This document shows, piece by piece, positions 21,048 to 30,689 of a stretch of DNA of 64,000 bases; positions within the stretch are counted from its first letter, which is position 1, and each line of letters opens with the position of its first letter. The stretch comes from Anadara kagoshimensis. Lineage: Eukaryota > Mollusca > Bivalvia > Arcoida > Arcidae. The position numbers and the translations under genes were made by a program. The notes beneath the pieces were generated by a model. The model saw only the letters and a list, made by a program, of their open reading frames with translations. It did no database searches and was not told the DNA's origin. The stretch covers positions 7,986,678 through 8,050,677 of the forward strand of contig CM037874.1 of the NCBI GenBank assembly GCA_021292105.1, in the 5' to 3' direction.

Positions 21048-21830
21048 AATAAATATTATTTTATTTTAGTTTTCATACATAAAGGTATTATGTTTTTCAA
21101 ACAGTTATCTTGTTTTTTATTTAAATTCCAAAACACCTGAATACCAGGTGACGGGTTTGAAATTGTATTATTATACTTGGTCAGAATATCATGACACAAA
21201 GTAAATAGGGGCAACCCGCTTTACATTATATTCAATACTTAATAAAAAAAAGTACAAAAAAGATTTAACTTTCATCTTATCAGGGGTTCGAACCTCATTT
21301 ACATACAGATGCGTACTAGAAAAAAAGATTTAACTTTCATCTTATCAGGGGTTCGAACCTCATTTACATACAGGTGCGTATCAGAAATAAAGATTTAACT
21401 TTCATCTAATCAGGGGTTCGAACCTTATTTACATACAGGAGTGTGTCAGACATTAACTCGGGTATCAGGACACCTTGATCTCAACTCATTTTAAAAGAGG
21501 TTTTCTGTTTCCCAATTAGTAACATAGGGTCATTATGACATCTGCTTAATGATATTTCGTTAACTTTATTCAATACCTACCCTTTAAAGAGTTAATGAAA
21601 TACCATCATGCAGATGCTTTCAGAAATACCGTTACATTATCTTAGATCGGTCACCTACCACATGCTTTCCCCACACACCCTTTGATTTACACACAGGTGC
21701 ACGCACGCCAGGTGATACCTCTCTTTGTGTTTCAAACCCATTTCATTTGCATACAGGTGCGCATTTAATTTACATACAGGTGCATCCACATTGGACACAA
21801 TACCGCGGTCATAATAGCCCTATACTACTG
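21048..21830. repeat. Long terminal-type repeat, copy 2 (inverted)
   Basis: This is an inverted copy of 14782-15470, ending at the same inner point (ctatactactg at 21820-21830). The outer side is cut at about 21048, earlier than in copies 1 and 3. Its inner end faces locus B of the split-gene family. A ~63-bp subunit with the motif caggggttcgaacctc is present three times (21258-21449), against two in copy 3 and one in copy 1. Confidence 0.8.
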
Positions 21831-22352
21831 TTGTCATTAATGAAAATTGTAAAAACAACTTCAAAATAATAAATAAAAAATTAGTTTTAGTTTACTTTTG
21901 CGTTTGTTATTTATCGACTCTAGAAAATATGGTTGGATTCGAACCTATGCATTTCCCGATGTGTGTTGAATAGTCAGTTAATTGCATACGTACAGGTACC
22001 TAGTATTTTTAAGCACCAATAAGATTCAGTGAATAAATAAAAAGTATCACAGTAGTTAAACTACACAATTAGATATCATTCTGCCACTATGTTCGGCTGC
22101 TATGGTCGGTTTATTTCTGGGGTTCGACATGAATTCAAGTACAAGTATTTCAGCTTATGTGATAACCGATACGCATCATTCCAACGATGTTATTTATATC
22201 AAAAGGCAGATATCTCCATTTTGTATTAAATAAGGATTGACTATTTCAGCCATTGCCATAAATATGGCTATTTAATACAAAAAATATAAACAACGATACG
22301 ACTATGTACATACTATTTTATTTTATGACTACAACATATTTTCAATAAATTT
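21831..22352. other. Gap between repeat copy 2 and locus B
   Basis: No gene seen. The block tattaaataagg...tatttaatacaa (22223-22278) is a weak inverted repeat. A tRNA-B-box-like ggttggattcgaacc (21931-21945) occurs without a convincing A box. Confidence 0.35.
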
Positions 22353-22743
22353 TCATCTTGATATATCCATGATTAATTCTAGAAAATTGTGGAATAAATC
22401 CACAAGGTCTAATAAATCTTGAAAATGATGTAAATACAATTCAGTTTCTAATCTGGACAGTTTGACTTTTTTACCACAAAATGTGTCGTCAACAAAGAAG
22501 TAAACATCTGCTTCAACAATTTTAGACAGCAATTCACCATGGGAATAATATATTCTGTCTTTAAAGTATTTTCTATCGTTCAAATATGTATCCGTGTTGA
22601 ATAAGTCCCACATGTCATTCGTCTCATGGGGGTTTCTATTCCAATTCACACATTTCACTATTTCTTCATTCTGATTCAATTATGAGGTTGTCCTCTGTAA
22701 CAGTATATAGCATAACAGTGTTCCTTCAGACATTTGACTTTTT
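22353..22743 (-). pseudogene. Locus B second exon, unrecognised Cys-containing protein
   Basis: The minus-strand exon follows the acceptor ttaattattttaag (ends 22744). It contains CYRGQPHN-equivalent sequence (tacagaggacaacctcataat) and, after an internal deletion relative to locus A, NEEIVKCVNWNRNPHETNDM, WDLFNTDTYLNDRKYFKDRI, YYSHGELLSKIVEADVYFFV and a Leu-rich end (LELIMDISR, stop at 22353). It shares a frame and strong similarity with 44252-44660. The complete C-terminus is seen only here. I do not recognise the family. With its first exon interrupted and part of the exon lost, the locus is probably dead. Confidence 0.6.
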
Positions 22744-23085
22744 CTTAAAATAATTAAAAACAAAAATTATGTCAGTTTTAGTACGTACATCTGTTTACGC
22801 ACTATCTCGCCTTTAAAAAAGAATGAAAATAAGGTTATGCCCCACTGAACGCGTGAATGTAGCTCGTTCTTTTGACAAGTGTAACATATTTACTTTTACA
22901 AGACTTGCACACTGATATGGAATTTTAAGGGGAATAATCGAATGGCGCGTAATATAAATTCATTTACAAGGTTTACGAAATAATTCTAGGTTTTGCGTTT
23001 ACTACATCCAAATATATTCTCACACAAGTTAAATTCTTGCAAGCATATTTCTATTTAATGTTTATATGTAAACTAATCAGACGTA
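22744..23085 (-). other. Locus B intron (distal part)
   Basis: The sequence is collinear with the introns of loci A and C: aacctagaat..tttcgtaaacctt, tttatattacgcgcca, agtggggcataacctta, tcattcttttttaaagg. This shows that the three loci share intron as well as exon sequence. Confidence 0.7.
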
Positions 23086-23639
23086 TAGGTCGCGCACGAT
23101 AACTTGGCACATCCGGGGTTTTTCAGTTTGTAAATAAACATTGCAGCTCGTTCGATAAATGTTATGTTTTGGCCCATAGTGTATAACGGGGACAAGTGTT
23201 GAGAGTTCTATCCTGCTATAATACATTTTTTTAAAAAAAAGTTTGATTAAGCCCATTAATAATAGTAATTTTAATAACAATAATGTCATTAATAATAATA
23301 TATTGTCGTGTGCTATTTTGACTCTATATTTATTTAATAAAAAGTCAAAATGGAAAATAATAATAATAATTTCTTATTATTTGCTGTATCAAATAATAAA
23401 TTCTTCACCATGAAATGTATGCTGAATATATTTAAAACAAGTTACTGAATGGCTTTGCGAAAAATTTTAATTAAAACTATTTATTTATTAATCTTATGTA
23501 CTTAGTCTTATTCTGTTTTGTTTTTATTTTGTGTCTGGAATTTATAATTGTGCAGCTCCATGCAAGTTGGTAATAGTAAAAATTTCGTCAGCTGTATCAG
23601 TCGTATCTTCTTCTGAAATGGTTGATTCTTCGTCGGCCG

Positions 23640-24372
23640 TCATTGTAGATGTTTCTTCTTCCTCATCCTCTTCTTCTTCTGTTGCTGTGTCTGTGTCTTC
23701 GTCGCTGGAATCGGTTTAAATTTTAAATTTTGTGAAGCAACATATGATTTTAGATCAGCCCAAATTAATTCTATAGGATTTAAGTCTGCATGATAAGGTG
23801 GTAATCTTAAAATTTTATGTCCATGTTCTCTTAATATATAATCAATTCTGTAGGAAGGTGGAATAATTTGTTGTTTGCATATTGTAAGTAACTGTGCGCG
23901 AACCATGTCTTCTGTAAATTTAATGTTGTGTTTTGTGAGCCATTCCTGAATGTCTTTTTTCTTCCACGATGTTGTTGGTTTTTTGTCTTCTTGGACGTTA
24001 TGATAAGATGCATTATCGACTACCAAGACGGAATTTGGTTCAAGGTTTGGAATTAATTTTTTGCGAAGCCATTTAGTGAAATTCTCAGCATTCATTTCAT
24101 GGTGATAATCACCTGTTGATGACTTGGCTTTATATATAAGGCTTGCATTAGGAACAAAACCCTTTTCTGAACCAGCATCAACAACAATAAGACGGTCACC
24201 TGCTCCGATTGGAACACTTAAACCGTTCCCATCCACGTCATTGCACTTGCTCTCTCCAAGGGACAGCTGATGGGATTTTTGAGACATTTTTGTTTTGCCT
24301 CATCAAAGCAATGTTTTACAACATTGATGGCAATTTGTTTTGCCTGTGAATTTAATCTTTTTATTTTCAGAC
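23640..24372 (-). pseudogene. Tc1/mariner (IS630-like) transposase, internally deleted
   Basis: ATG 24372 opens MSENKKI; after a shift the N-terminus continues QAKQIAINVVKHCFDEAKQK, a typical start of this transposase group. The DNA-binding and first catalytic region are mostly missing. The 215-codon frame 23640-24287 covers the rest of the catalytic domain: GDRLIVVDAGSEKGF, the second Asp in VLVVDNASYHN, and the third acidic residue in LPPYHADLNPIELIW, with a basic C-terminus (KKKRMRKKK). Without the HTH and first Asp it cannot be active. Confidence 0.82.
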
Positions 24373-25305
24373 ATCTTCTCGGTTATGAAAATCACACGTG
24401 TTGCCTCGTTTTCGCCTTATACCTATTATACTATATTCTCACATTTTTATGAGGGCGTGACCATTCAACTCGTTCGCATGTTCTAATTAATGGTCCAATT
24501 AACTTAATAATTAACATCTCGTCCCTTTTAACTCTCAGATCCACCCAACGCCATGATATGTTGGAATTCATATCCTATTGTATTATATTATTAATTAGAA
24601 CAAACACCTGCTGTAATCTCTTGCATCACAAATTGGAAACTGGTACATTTGATTCACTTTAATTTTGAATCTATTAATAAAAATTATAAATGAATGCATT
24701 AATATGAGTTGTGTTGTTGGACATAAAATATTTCACTTGTAAGGAGGAATTGTATTTTTATATTTCGCACAGCGTCATGTGGAGCATTTTGAATTTTAAC
24801 AGAGAAAAATATTAAATTTAAAATTATGCACATGACAACAATATTAACTGTCTATTCCCAGATATGAATAAATAAAATAAATAAATTAAAAAAACAATAA
24901 ATAAATGAATAAACACAGTATAAATTTTATTGATGTTGGCATACTTTTCCAAATTAATATAGGTTTACAGTTTGATTTTTTCGTATGACGCGGCGGTGAG
25001 GTACGGATTAATAATAGTGATTAGTCCCAAATAGTGCTAATATTTTGATTTCTGTATGAAACGAGACGTTAAAATTTTGCCCTGTGCTAATTCTAAATGT
25101 AATGTAGTTCTGGTAGAAATAATTTCCACAAATTTTAAAATTTAGGTTGTTCATACATTTACAAGATAGAAATTTATTAATTATTAGCCTGATAGCACAT
25201 TTAAATAATTAGTATAGATTCATTTATTTTTTTTACTTTTTAATTGAAAAGTTTTTATAATAAAAATTAAAAACAAAATTAGATAAAATTAAAAAATATA
25301 TATGT

Positions 25306-25403
25306 ATGGACCCGGTATTGTTCGAACTCACTTGTGACAAAATTATATAGCTGTCCACTAACTGTAAGATATGTTACATACCACTGAGCCAAGGACGACA
25401 GTA
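25306..25403 (-). repeat. tRNA-like sequence, probably a SINE head or decayed tRNA
   Basis: On the minus strand an A-box-like tggctcagtggta and a B-box-like gagttcgaacaat lie about 55 bp apart with loose stem potential. The spacing is longer than in a standard tRNA and the acceptor stem does not pair, so a functional tRNA is unlikely. Confidence 0.45.
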
Positions 25404-25733
25404 ACCTATCCTATCAAATTAAAGGTGTTAAGGACAAATACCTTGTTATATCTTCAGACAATTCGTTCCACAGTTATGTGGAACTTCACAAAAATTATGC
25501 AGAAATGAAATAATTTCATGTGAATATTTAAAAAGTTTCAAATAAAGAATATAAATGAAAATGTCCAAGATAAGTGGAATATGATATATTTATATTTCAA
25601 CAAAAATATGTATGAAGTGCAGCATGGACATTGGCGAGTTGTTCAATGTGCGTGTTTCATGAGTCCGAGTTACAATGTTTATTTACAAAATGAATAAGTC
25701 CGGATGTGCCAAGTTATCGTGCGCGACCTATAC

Positions 25734-25830
25734 CTGAATCCATACCTCTGTTTTATAAATGTAGATTTCCAAATAGTTCACACAGATGATCAATTTCTAT
25801 TTCAAAAAATTCTTCGTCTAAATCGTCCAT
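25734..25830 (-). pseudogene. Locus B first exon (acidic N-terminus), broken
   Basis: ATG at 25830 opens MDDLDEEFFEIEIDHLCELF, closely matching the first exons at 43178 and 55304. It then runs into a stop (GNLHL*) because of changes relative to locus C. The exon ends gattcag at 25734, where the donor is split by the Tc1/mariner insertion. The exon is homologous, but the locus is inactive as read. Confidence 0.65.
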
Positions 25831-25839
25831 AACAAACCG

Positions 25840-26095
25840 TCTTGCAGCTAAGAACTTCGGGTCTTAGAATAAAAAGGCACGCTTTACAAAATATAATATA
25901 AATCTTTACTAATGAAATAAGGTTTCCAATCATTGGATACAGCAGGTGATGGAAGTTTCCACAACGTGACATATGTCCTATAGAAGCAGGTGACAGGTCT
26001 GGACGTGCAGCAGGCGCGGACGTGCAGGGTATGTTTGGACGTGCAGTGTGGACGTGCAATTTCCGCTTCTGCCCCCCCCCTATAAAGTTACGTCT
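25840..26095 (-). promoter_or_regulatory. Locus B 5' region with repeated ggacgtgcag motif
   Basis: This matches 55400-55700 upstream of locus C exon 1: gcacgctttac, caatgaaataagg/ggaaacc, catcacctgctgtatcc, cacgttgtgg and a cluster of about four ggacgtgc motifs (25999-26060), followed by a C-run. Conservation of the non-coding 5' region together with the exon suggests that it travelled with the gene. A promoter role is inferred. Confidence 0.4.
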
Positions 26096-26194
26096 ACACT
26101 ACTAAAAACGTATAAGTTTTAAAAATCGAGTTGAATTTCATGCTGATTAATGTTCAGTGATTACAGAGAAATTTTTTCTTGTAAGTATGCATGT

Positions 26195-26990
26195 CATCCA
26201 GGATTTGGATAACATTACTCTCTTAGAAAGTGATGTCAGAGATATTCTTCTCTCATTGAATACTTCTAAAGCAGTTGGACCTGATGATATTCATCCTAGA
26301 TCGCATTGTTACCGGTGCCACACAACTAACTAGTACTTCACTTCTGTTAAAAGAATCTGGCTGGGAAACACGTAAAAAACACAAATTTGTTTTATTTTAT
26401 AAGATGTATCACAATATGACCCCTGACTATCTTTCTAATTTAGTGCCCCCTCACAATTTTGAAACCCATTCGTACAATACACGACAACAGAATAATCTCG
26501 TACACATCTCTTCTAAAACCAAACATTATTTCGACTAATTTTTACCCTCTGTTGTTAGAGATTGGAATGAAATTCCAGAGGAAATAAGAAACTCTTCTTT
26601 ATATAGGTTCAAATCATATCTAAATAGAAATAAGTTAAATATTCCAAAGTTTTTTGCCAAAGGCAGTCGATTGGGACAAATTCTTCACGCACGCCTAAGA
26701 ATGAATTGTAGTTCGCTAAATAGTCATCTGTCCCAGAAAATGATAATTGATTCTCCCAACTGTCTCTGTGGTAAAACTGAAACCACCAAACACTATATAT
26801 TTGATTGCCCAATTTTAATCGACAAAGAACTGAACTATATAATTCCTTAAACCACCAAAATTTTAATTTAAATACTCTTTTGTACGGTAATCCAAACTTA
26901 TCTGATGTTGAAAACACAGAAATCTTTTTAAAATTTCAAAAATTTATCATTGACACTAGAAGATTTAAATAAATTGATGTTATTTTCAGA
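26195..26990 (+). mobile_element. Internally deleted non-LTR LINE fragment
   Basis: The RT start is recognisable (LSLNTSKAVGPDDIHPR near 26255-26300) and is joined directly to the post-RT region (KKHKFVLFYKMYHNMTPDYL near 26370-26430, SYNTRQQNNL, FLPSVVRDWNEIPEEIRNSS). A C-terminal knuckle-like CLCGKTETTKHYIFDCP follows. Stops interrupt it. The RT core is deleted. The SYNTRQ..FLPSVVRDWN pattern is typical of Jockey/CR1-like LINEs common in molluscs. Clade uncertain. Confidence 0.65.
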
Positions 26991-27486
26991 ATTTATTTTT
27001 ACAAGCAATTAGTAACAATTTTAGTTAATATTTATCATCTTTACAACAATTTAAAGATTTTTTTCCAATCCATTTATGTTCTTTCATTACATAAGTGCAT
27101 ATCATTGCATTATTTATATTGATATTATCATTATTATTTATATTGATTATTATCTATTGTCGGTCTTACTATTTGTAATTTATTATTCTTGGAGACGGAT
27201 TAATATAATGGTTGTCCCTTTTTTGAAAATCCAGGTAAGAATTTGGATAAAAAAAGAGGACAATCATGAATTCAATCCTAATGGAGAACAATAGGACTTA
27301 AGTTTAGCTTGGGGTATAGTTTATTTCAGAAAAGAAGGTAAAAGAATAACAAATTATTAAATATTACATTTTATTTTTACTTTTATTTACAAAACATAAT
27401 TAATTCATTGAATAATGCAAATTTGCAAATACATCTATTTTCAAAACAAAATTCATTCATATAAATAAATAAATAAATAAATAAAA

Positions 27487-27529
<43 letters not shown>

Positions 27530-28125
27530 AATTAAAACATACACAAATAAAAATAAAATAAATAAAATAAAATAAAATAAAATAAAAAATAAATAAAATA
27601 AAATAAAATAAATAAATAAATAAATAAATAGATAATAGATGAAAATAAAATAAATAATAGATGAAAATGAAATAAAACATACACAAATAAGATTATTTCA
27701 AAAAATAAAATAAAATAAATAAATAAATAAATAAATTTTACTGACAAATGACATCACATACTGTAAAGGGGGGAATACAAAATATAAACCCACTTATATC
27801 GATAACGCGAAAATTTTACCCATGCAAAATGTCAAATTTCAAAAATTGCGAAAATAATCCCCTTTACAGTTATGCAATAAATACACATATATAAATACAT
27901 ATCTATACGTACAATATAAGTAATATTAAACTAAATTATCACTAAATATGTAACTGAAGGAATGTATTACTAAGAGCTATCAATAAAAATCACATGACAA
28001 ATAAATAACGTAGATATATTATAAAAATATACAGAGCACTACATGTTAAGCACATGTGTCTTAAAAGCACTAACAAAAATCTACTGTTTTAAGCACTAGC
28101 ATTAAGTTCACTAAACACAAAATGT
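26991..28125. repeat. AT-rich gap with taaa-type low-complexity arrays
   Basis: 27459-27740 is an (aaat/aaaata)n array. The long minus-strand frames there (FIYLFIYLF-type peptides) are artefacts of the repeat. The flanking 26991-27450 and 27741-28125 show no recognisable gene. Confidence 0.7.
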
Positions 28126-29552
28126 CTATCGGTGCTTCAAAATATGAGAAACGGCATCTGTATAGTCCATCACATTAATCATGTCAAGCTCATATCTCTG
28201 TTTCAACTGTTGAAGCCTTGTCTCCAAATCCCGATACTTTTTTTCCTTCTTTCTTCTTTTACCACCTGCTGCAAGTTGAATAATCTTAATTTCATTGGCA
28301 GATTGAAATGTCTGTAAAAGTTTAATAATGGTGAAGATGTTCGGATGAGCGCGATGCATTTGGTTGTTGAGCTTATGGTGCCAGCCTTCTAGATGGTTTG
28401 TGGTTCTTGGTCCTTCTGTTTCATAATGATTCCACATTGGACAGTTGTTTTCAACCCATGTCTCTGTTACATAATCGCTAAACTCAACTACAGAACGGTC
28501 ATCACTATCTACTTCCTCTAATGCCTGAAACCAAACGTCCTCAACCTTTTCAACTGGAACCAATGGGAGTGCCATTGCACGTCTAACAAATTTGTTGATA
28601 TCATCATTGTTGCTGTATTCATTTTGTAACCCACATGACTGAATCTTCCTCCACAAGCACTGACCATAATGGAATAAGCATCCTTTAATTGTAACATTTG
28701 GAAACACTATAGTTGCTGCATTTGGGAACCTCGTTCAAAATCAAAAATATGTTATCCGGATTCAATTGTATATTCCTCTGGCTGGCACACCTCACTAAAA
28801 GTTGGAAAAATCGCACATAAGTCTCCTGGGTTTTGTTTGGTAGAAAAGCATACACTAATGGATACATTTCATCATTTACGAAAGCATGAACTGTATAAAG
28901 TTGTGCAAACAAATTGGGACTGCTGTAAAAAGTACCATCACAATAGTAAGTTTCTGCTGCTGCCAAATGAGTCAAGTTGTCGTTCGTAGAGAAAAGTAGA
29001 ATTCTGTCATTGTCGCCATCATCTGCTAGAAGAAATTCTTCATTTGCTGTGGTATACTTAAAATCTTCTGGCAAGTCAATTTCCCCCTAGTCTGTGGTAG
29101 AACTGGCAGTGATTTGCTTCGCTGATAATATAGTCCACCACGGCAACCGTCGAATGTTGGGATCTTCGATACTGTCTCTCTCATGTCGCCATTCCACGTA
29201 TCACCTCTCAGTCTGGAAATTTCTTCTTCATATATAGATGGAAGGGGTTCAACTTCGTCTCTACAACGCTTCTTAATATTACCAAGAAATACTGCAGCCT
29301 TTATGTCATGGTTGGATGGCTGGTGGTTGTGTTGATGTCTTCCAAATTTGATCGGAATCAAACTGGGTTCTTCGTCAGTTCCTCTGTTTTCTGTGTTAAC
29401 AGTGCCTCTGCAATTTCTAACGACACATCGCCAATATACAATTCCATCGGACTTGGTATTCTTTCTGCAATATCTGAACCATTTATACCAATGTTGTAAC
29501 CTCTGCCCCTGGTAATTGGAATAATAGTGACTTCTAACTGAACATTCGCCAT
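28126..29552 (-). pseudogene. FLYWCH-MULE transposase, frameshifted
   Basis: From ATG 29552 (MANVQLEVTIIPITRGRGY) a shift gives a FLYWCH zinc-binding domain: YKWFRYCRKNTKSDGIVYWR with CVVRNCRGT and HQHNHQ (about 29300-29500). The MULE catalytic domain follows: first Asp in YYCDGTFYSSP, LYTVHAF, second Asp in DFERGSQ (a third frame, near 28755), GCLFHYGQCLWRKIQ, and the Glu in NHLEGWHHKLN. A basic helical end (KRRKKEKKYRDLETRLQQLK) completes it. Breaks near 29500, 29085, 28750 and 28725 make it inactive as read. Element ends were not found. Confidence 0.85.
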
Positions 29553-29872
29553 GGATAATGTTTAAACATGTAATGATATATTTTTCAAAGTAATAATTTA
29601 TATATCCTTTAATGGCTTGGAAGGGGTAAAACTACAGAAAAAATAAGCTTGTGGAATGACAAGGGTAGGCTAATATTATTATTTGAGAACTGTTCACAGA
29701 GGCAGTATACGCTGAAATCAGCTTGTAAAGACAAAGATGAGTTAATTTGACACAGATAAGCCTAAGCTTGGTGTAATTTGAAGAAGTTATGGTAATTACC
29801 TAAAGAAAAACATACACACACAAATAAATAGATTTTAATAAATCATTAAATAATTAATAACAATATTTAAAA

Positions 29873-29923
<51 letters not shown>

Positions 29924-29991
29924 AATGAAAATAAAATTAAACACATACTTACCAAAATTGAGATAGTTAAAATTAATAACAATATTTAAAA

Positions 29992-30034
<43 letters not shown>

Positions 30035-30046
30035 AATGAAAATTAC
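29553..30046. repeat. Duplicated (aaat)n block
   Basis: attaataacaatatttaaaa followed by a long aaat array and atgaaaat occurs twice, at 29851-29934 and 29968-30044. The second copy abuts the SINE and may be its insertion-site A/T-rich flank or a tail. 29553-29850 has no recognised feature. Confidence 0.75.
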
Positions 30047-30379
30047 AACCACTGCGGTAGCTCAGTCGGTAGAGTGCTCGCTCCGTAAGTGGAAGGTCGT
30101 GTGTTTGAACCCCGGCCGGGTCTGACCCAAGACTTGAAAGTGTGTAGTGACTGTTCTTTCGCCAAGCACTCGGCATTACGAAATGAAGGTCACGGTTCGT
30201 TTGGATGGTAACTTAAAATAAAACGAGGTCTCGTGTCACGGTGGGCTTGGTACGTTAAAGAACCCTGCTGTATAATGCCATCAGCGCAACGCACAGGCAA
30301 AATTTCTGCGTCTTCGCCTATAGCTGGCGACGTCTCGAAATATTCTTGACTGGGACGTTAAACACCATTACTCAACTCC
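30047..30379 (+). mobile_element. tRNA-derived SINE
   Basis: The head has a pol III A box (tagctcagtcggtagag, 30060-30076) and B-box-like gtgtttgaacc. The body contains gccaagcactcggcattacg, ggtacgttaaagaaccctgc and cttcgcctatagctggcg. The 3' end gactgggacgttaaacacca then ttactcaactcc is the ending common to bivalve SINEs. It inserted upstream of the locus A 5' region, right at its homology start. Confidence 0.85.
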
Positions 30380-30620
30380 ATACTTGCCATCTGTTTCTAT
30401 AGGACATCCGTCACGTTGTGGAATCTTCCGTCACCTGTTGTATCCAATGTTTGGAGACCTATTACAAACTTTTTGTTATAGGTAGACATTTTTCTGGTCG
30501 TATTATAAATCTATATTTACAATTACTTCATATTTTGCGTTCTCTGTGATAAAACCTATTTGCATTATTAACCATTATTGCCATTCAGTGATTGGTTAAG
30601 ATAGATCTCTTTCCTTTTAT
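30380..30620 (+). promoter_or_regulatory. Locus A 5' region, left of the large insertion
   Basis: The plus strand matches the minus strand upstream of locus C exon 1 (55480-55580): cttgccatctgtttctatag, gtcacgttgtgg, cacctgttgtatccaatgtt and ggttaagatag. An extra segment of about 120 bp (30453-30590) is specific to this locus. The homology breaks at 30620 and resumes at 43099 beyond the large element, which defines the insertion. Confidence 0.6.
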
Positions 30621-30689
30621 CAGAGACATATAAAACCCAAGATTGGCAACTCCTATATACCGCTATAAGTCCGCAGCGAACTATCGCGG

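Larger units (their letters stand above)
23086..25730 (-). mobile_element. Tc1/mariner-type DNA transposon inserted at locus B splice donor
   Basis: The inverted ends taggtcgcgcacgataactt/ggcacatccgg at 23086-23117 and 25700-25730 are near-perfect, and TA lies on both sides (23084-23085 and 25731-25732), the duplication typical of the superfamily. It carries a damaged IS630/Tc1-type transposase on the minus strand. The insertion falls exactly at the donor of locus B exon 1 (cag|gta), separating exon 1 from the rest of its intron. The remaining 24460-25700 is AT-rich and carries a tRNA-like sequence. Confidence 0.85.

Noticed and set aside
23531-23719. Ser-rich 62-codon plus-strand frame
   Set aside because: Antisense to the Lys/Glu-rich end of the Tc1/mariner transposase.
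27453-27747. Hydrophobic Phe/Ile/Tyr-rich open frames (also 29867-30176 and 41829-42152)
   Set aside because: Products of taaa-type tetranucleotide arrays.
30051-30125. Functional tRNA gene
   Set aside because: A and B boxes are present, but the acceptor stem does not pair and the sequence continues into a SINE body.
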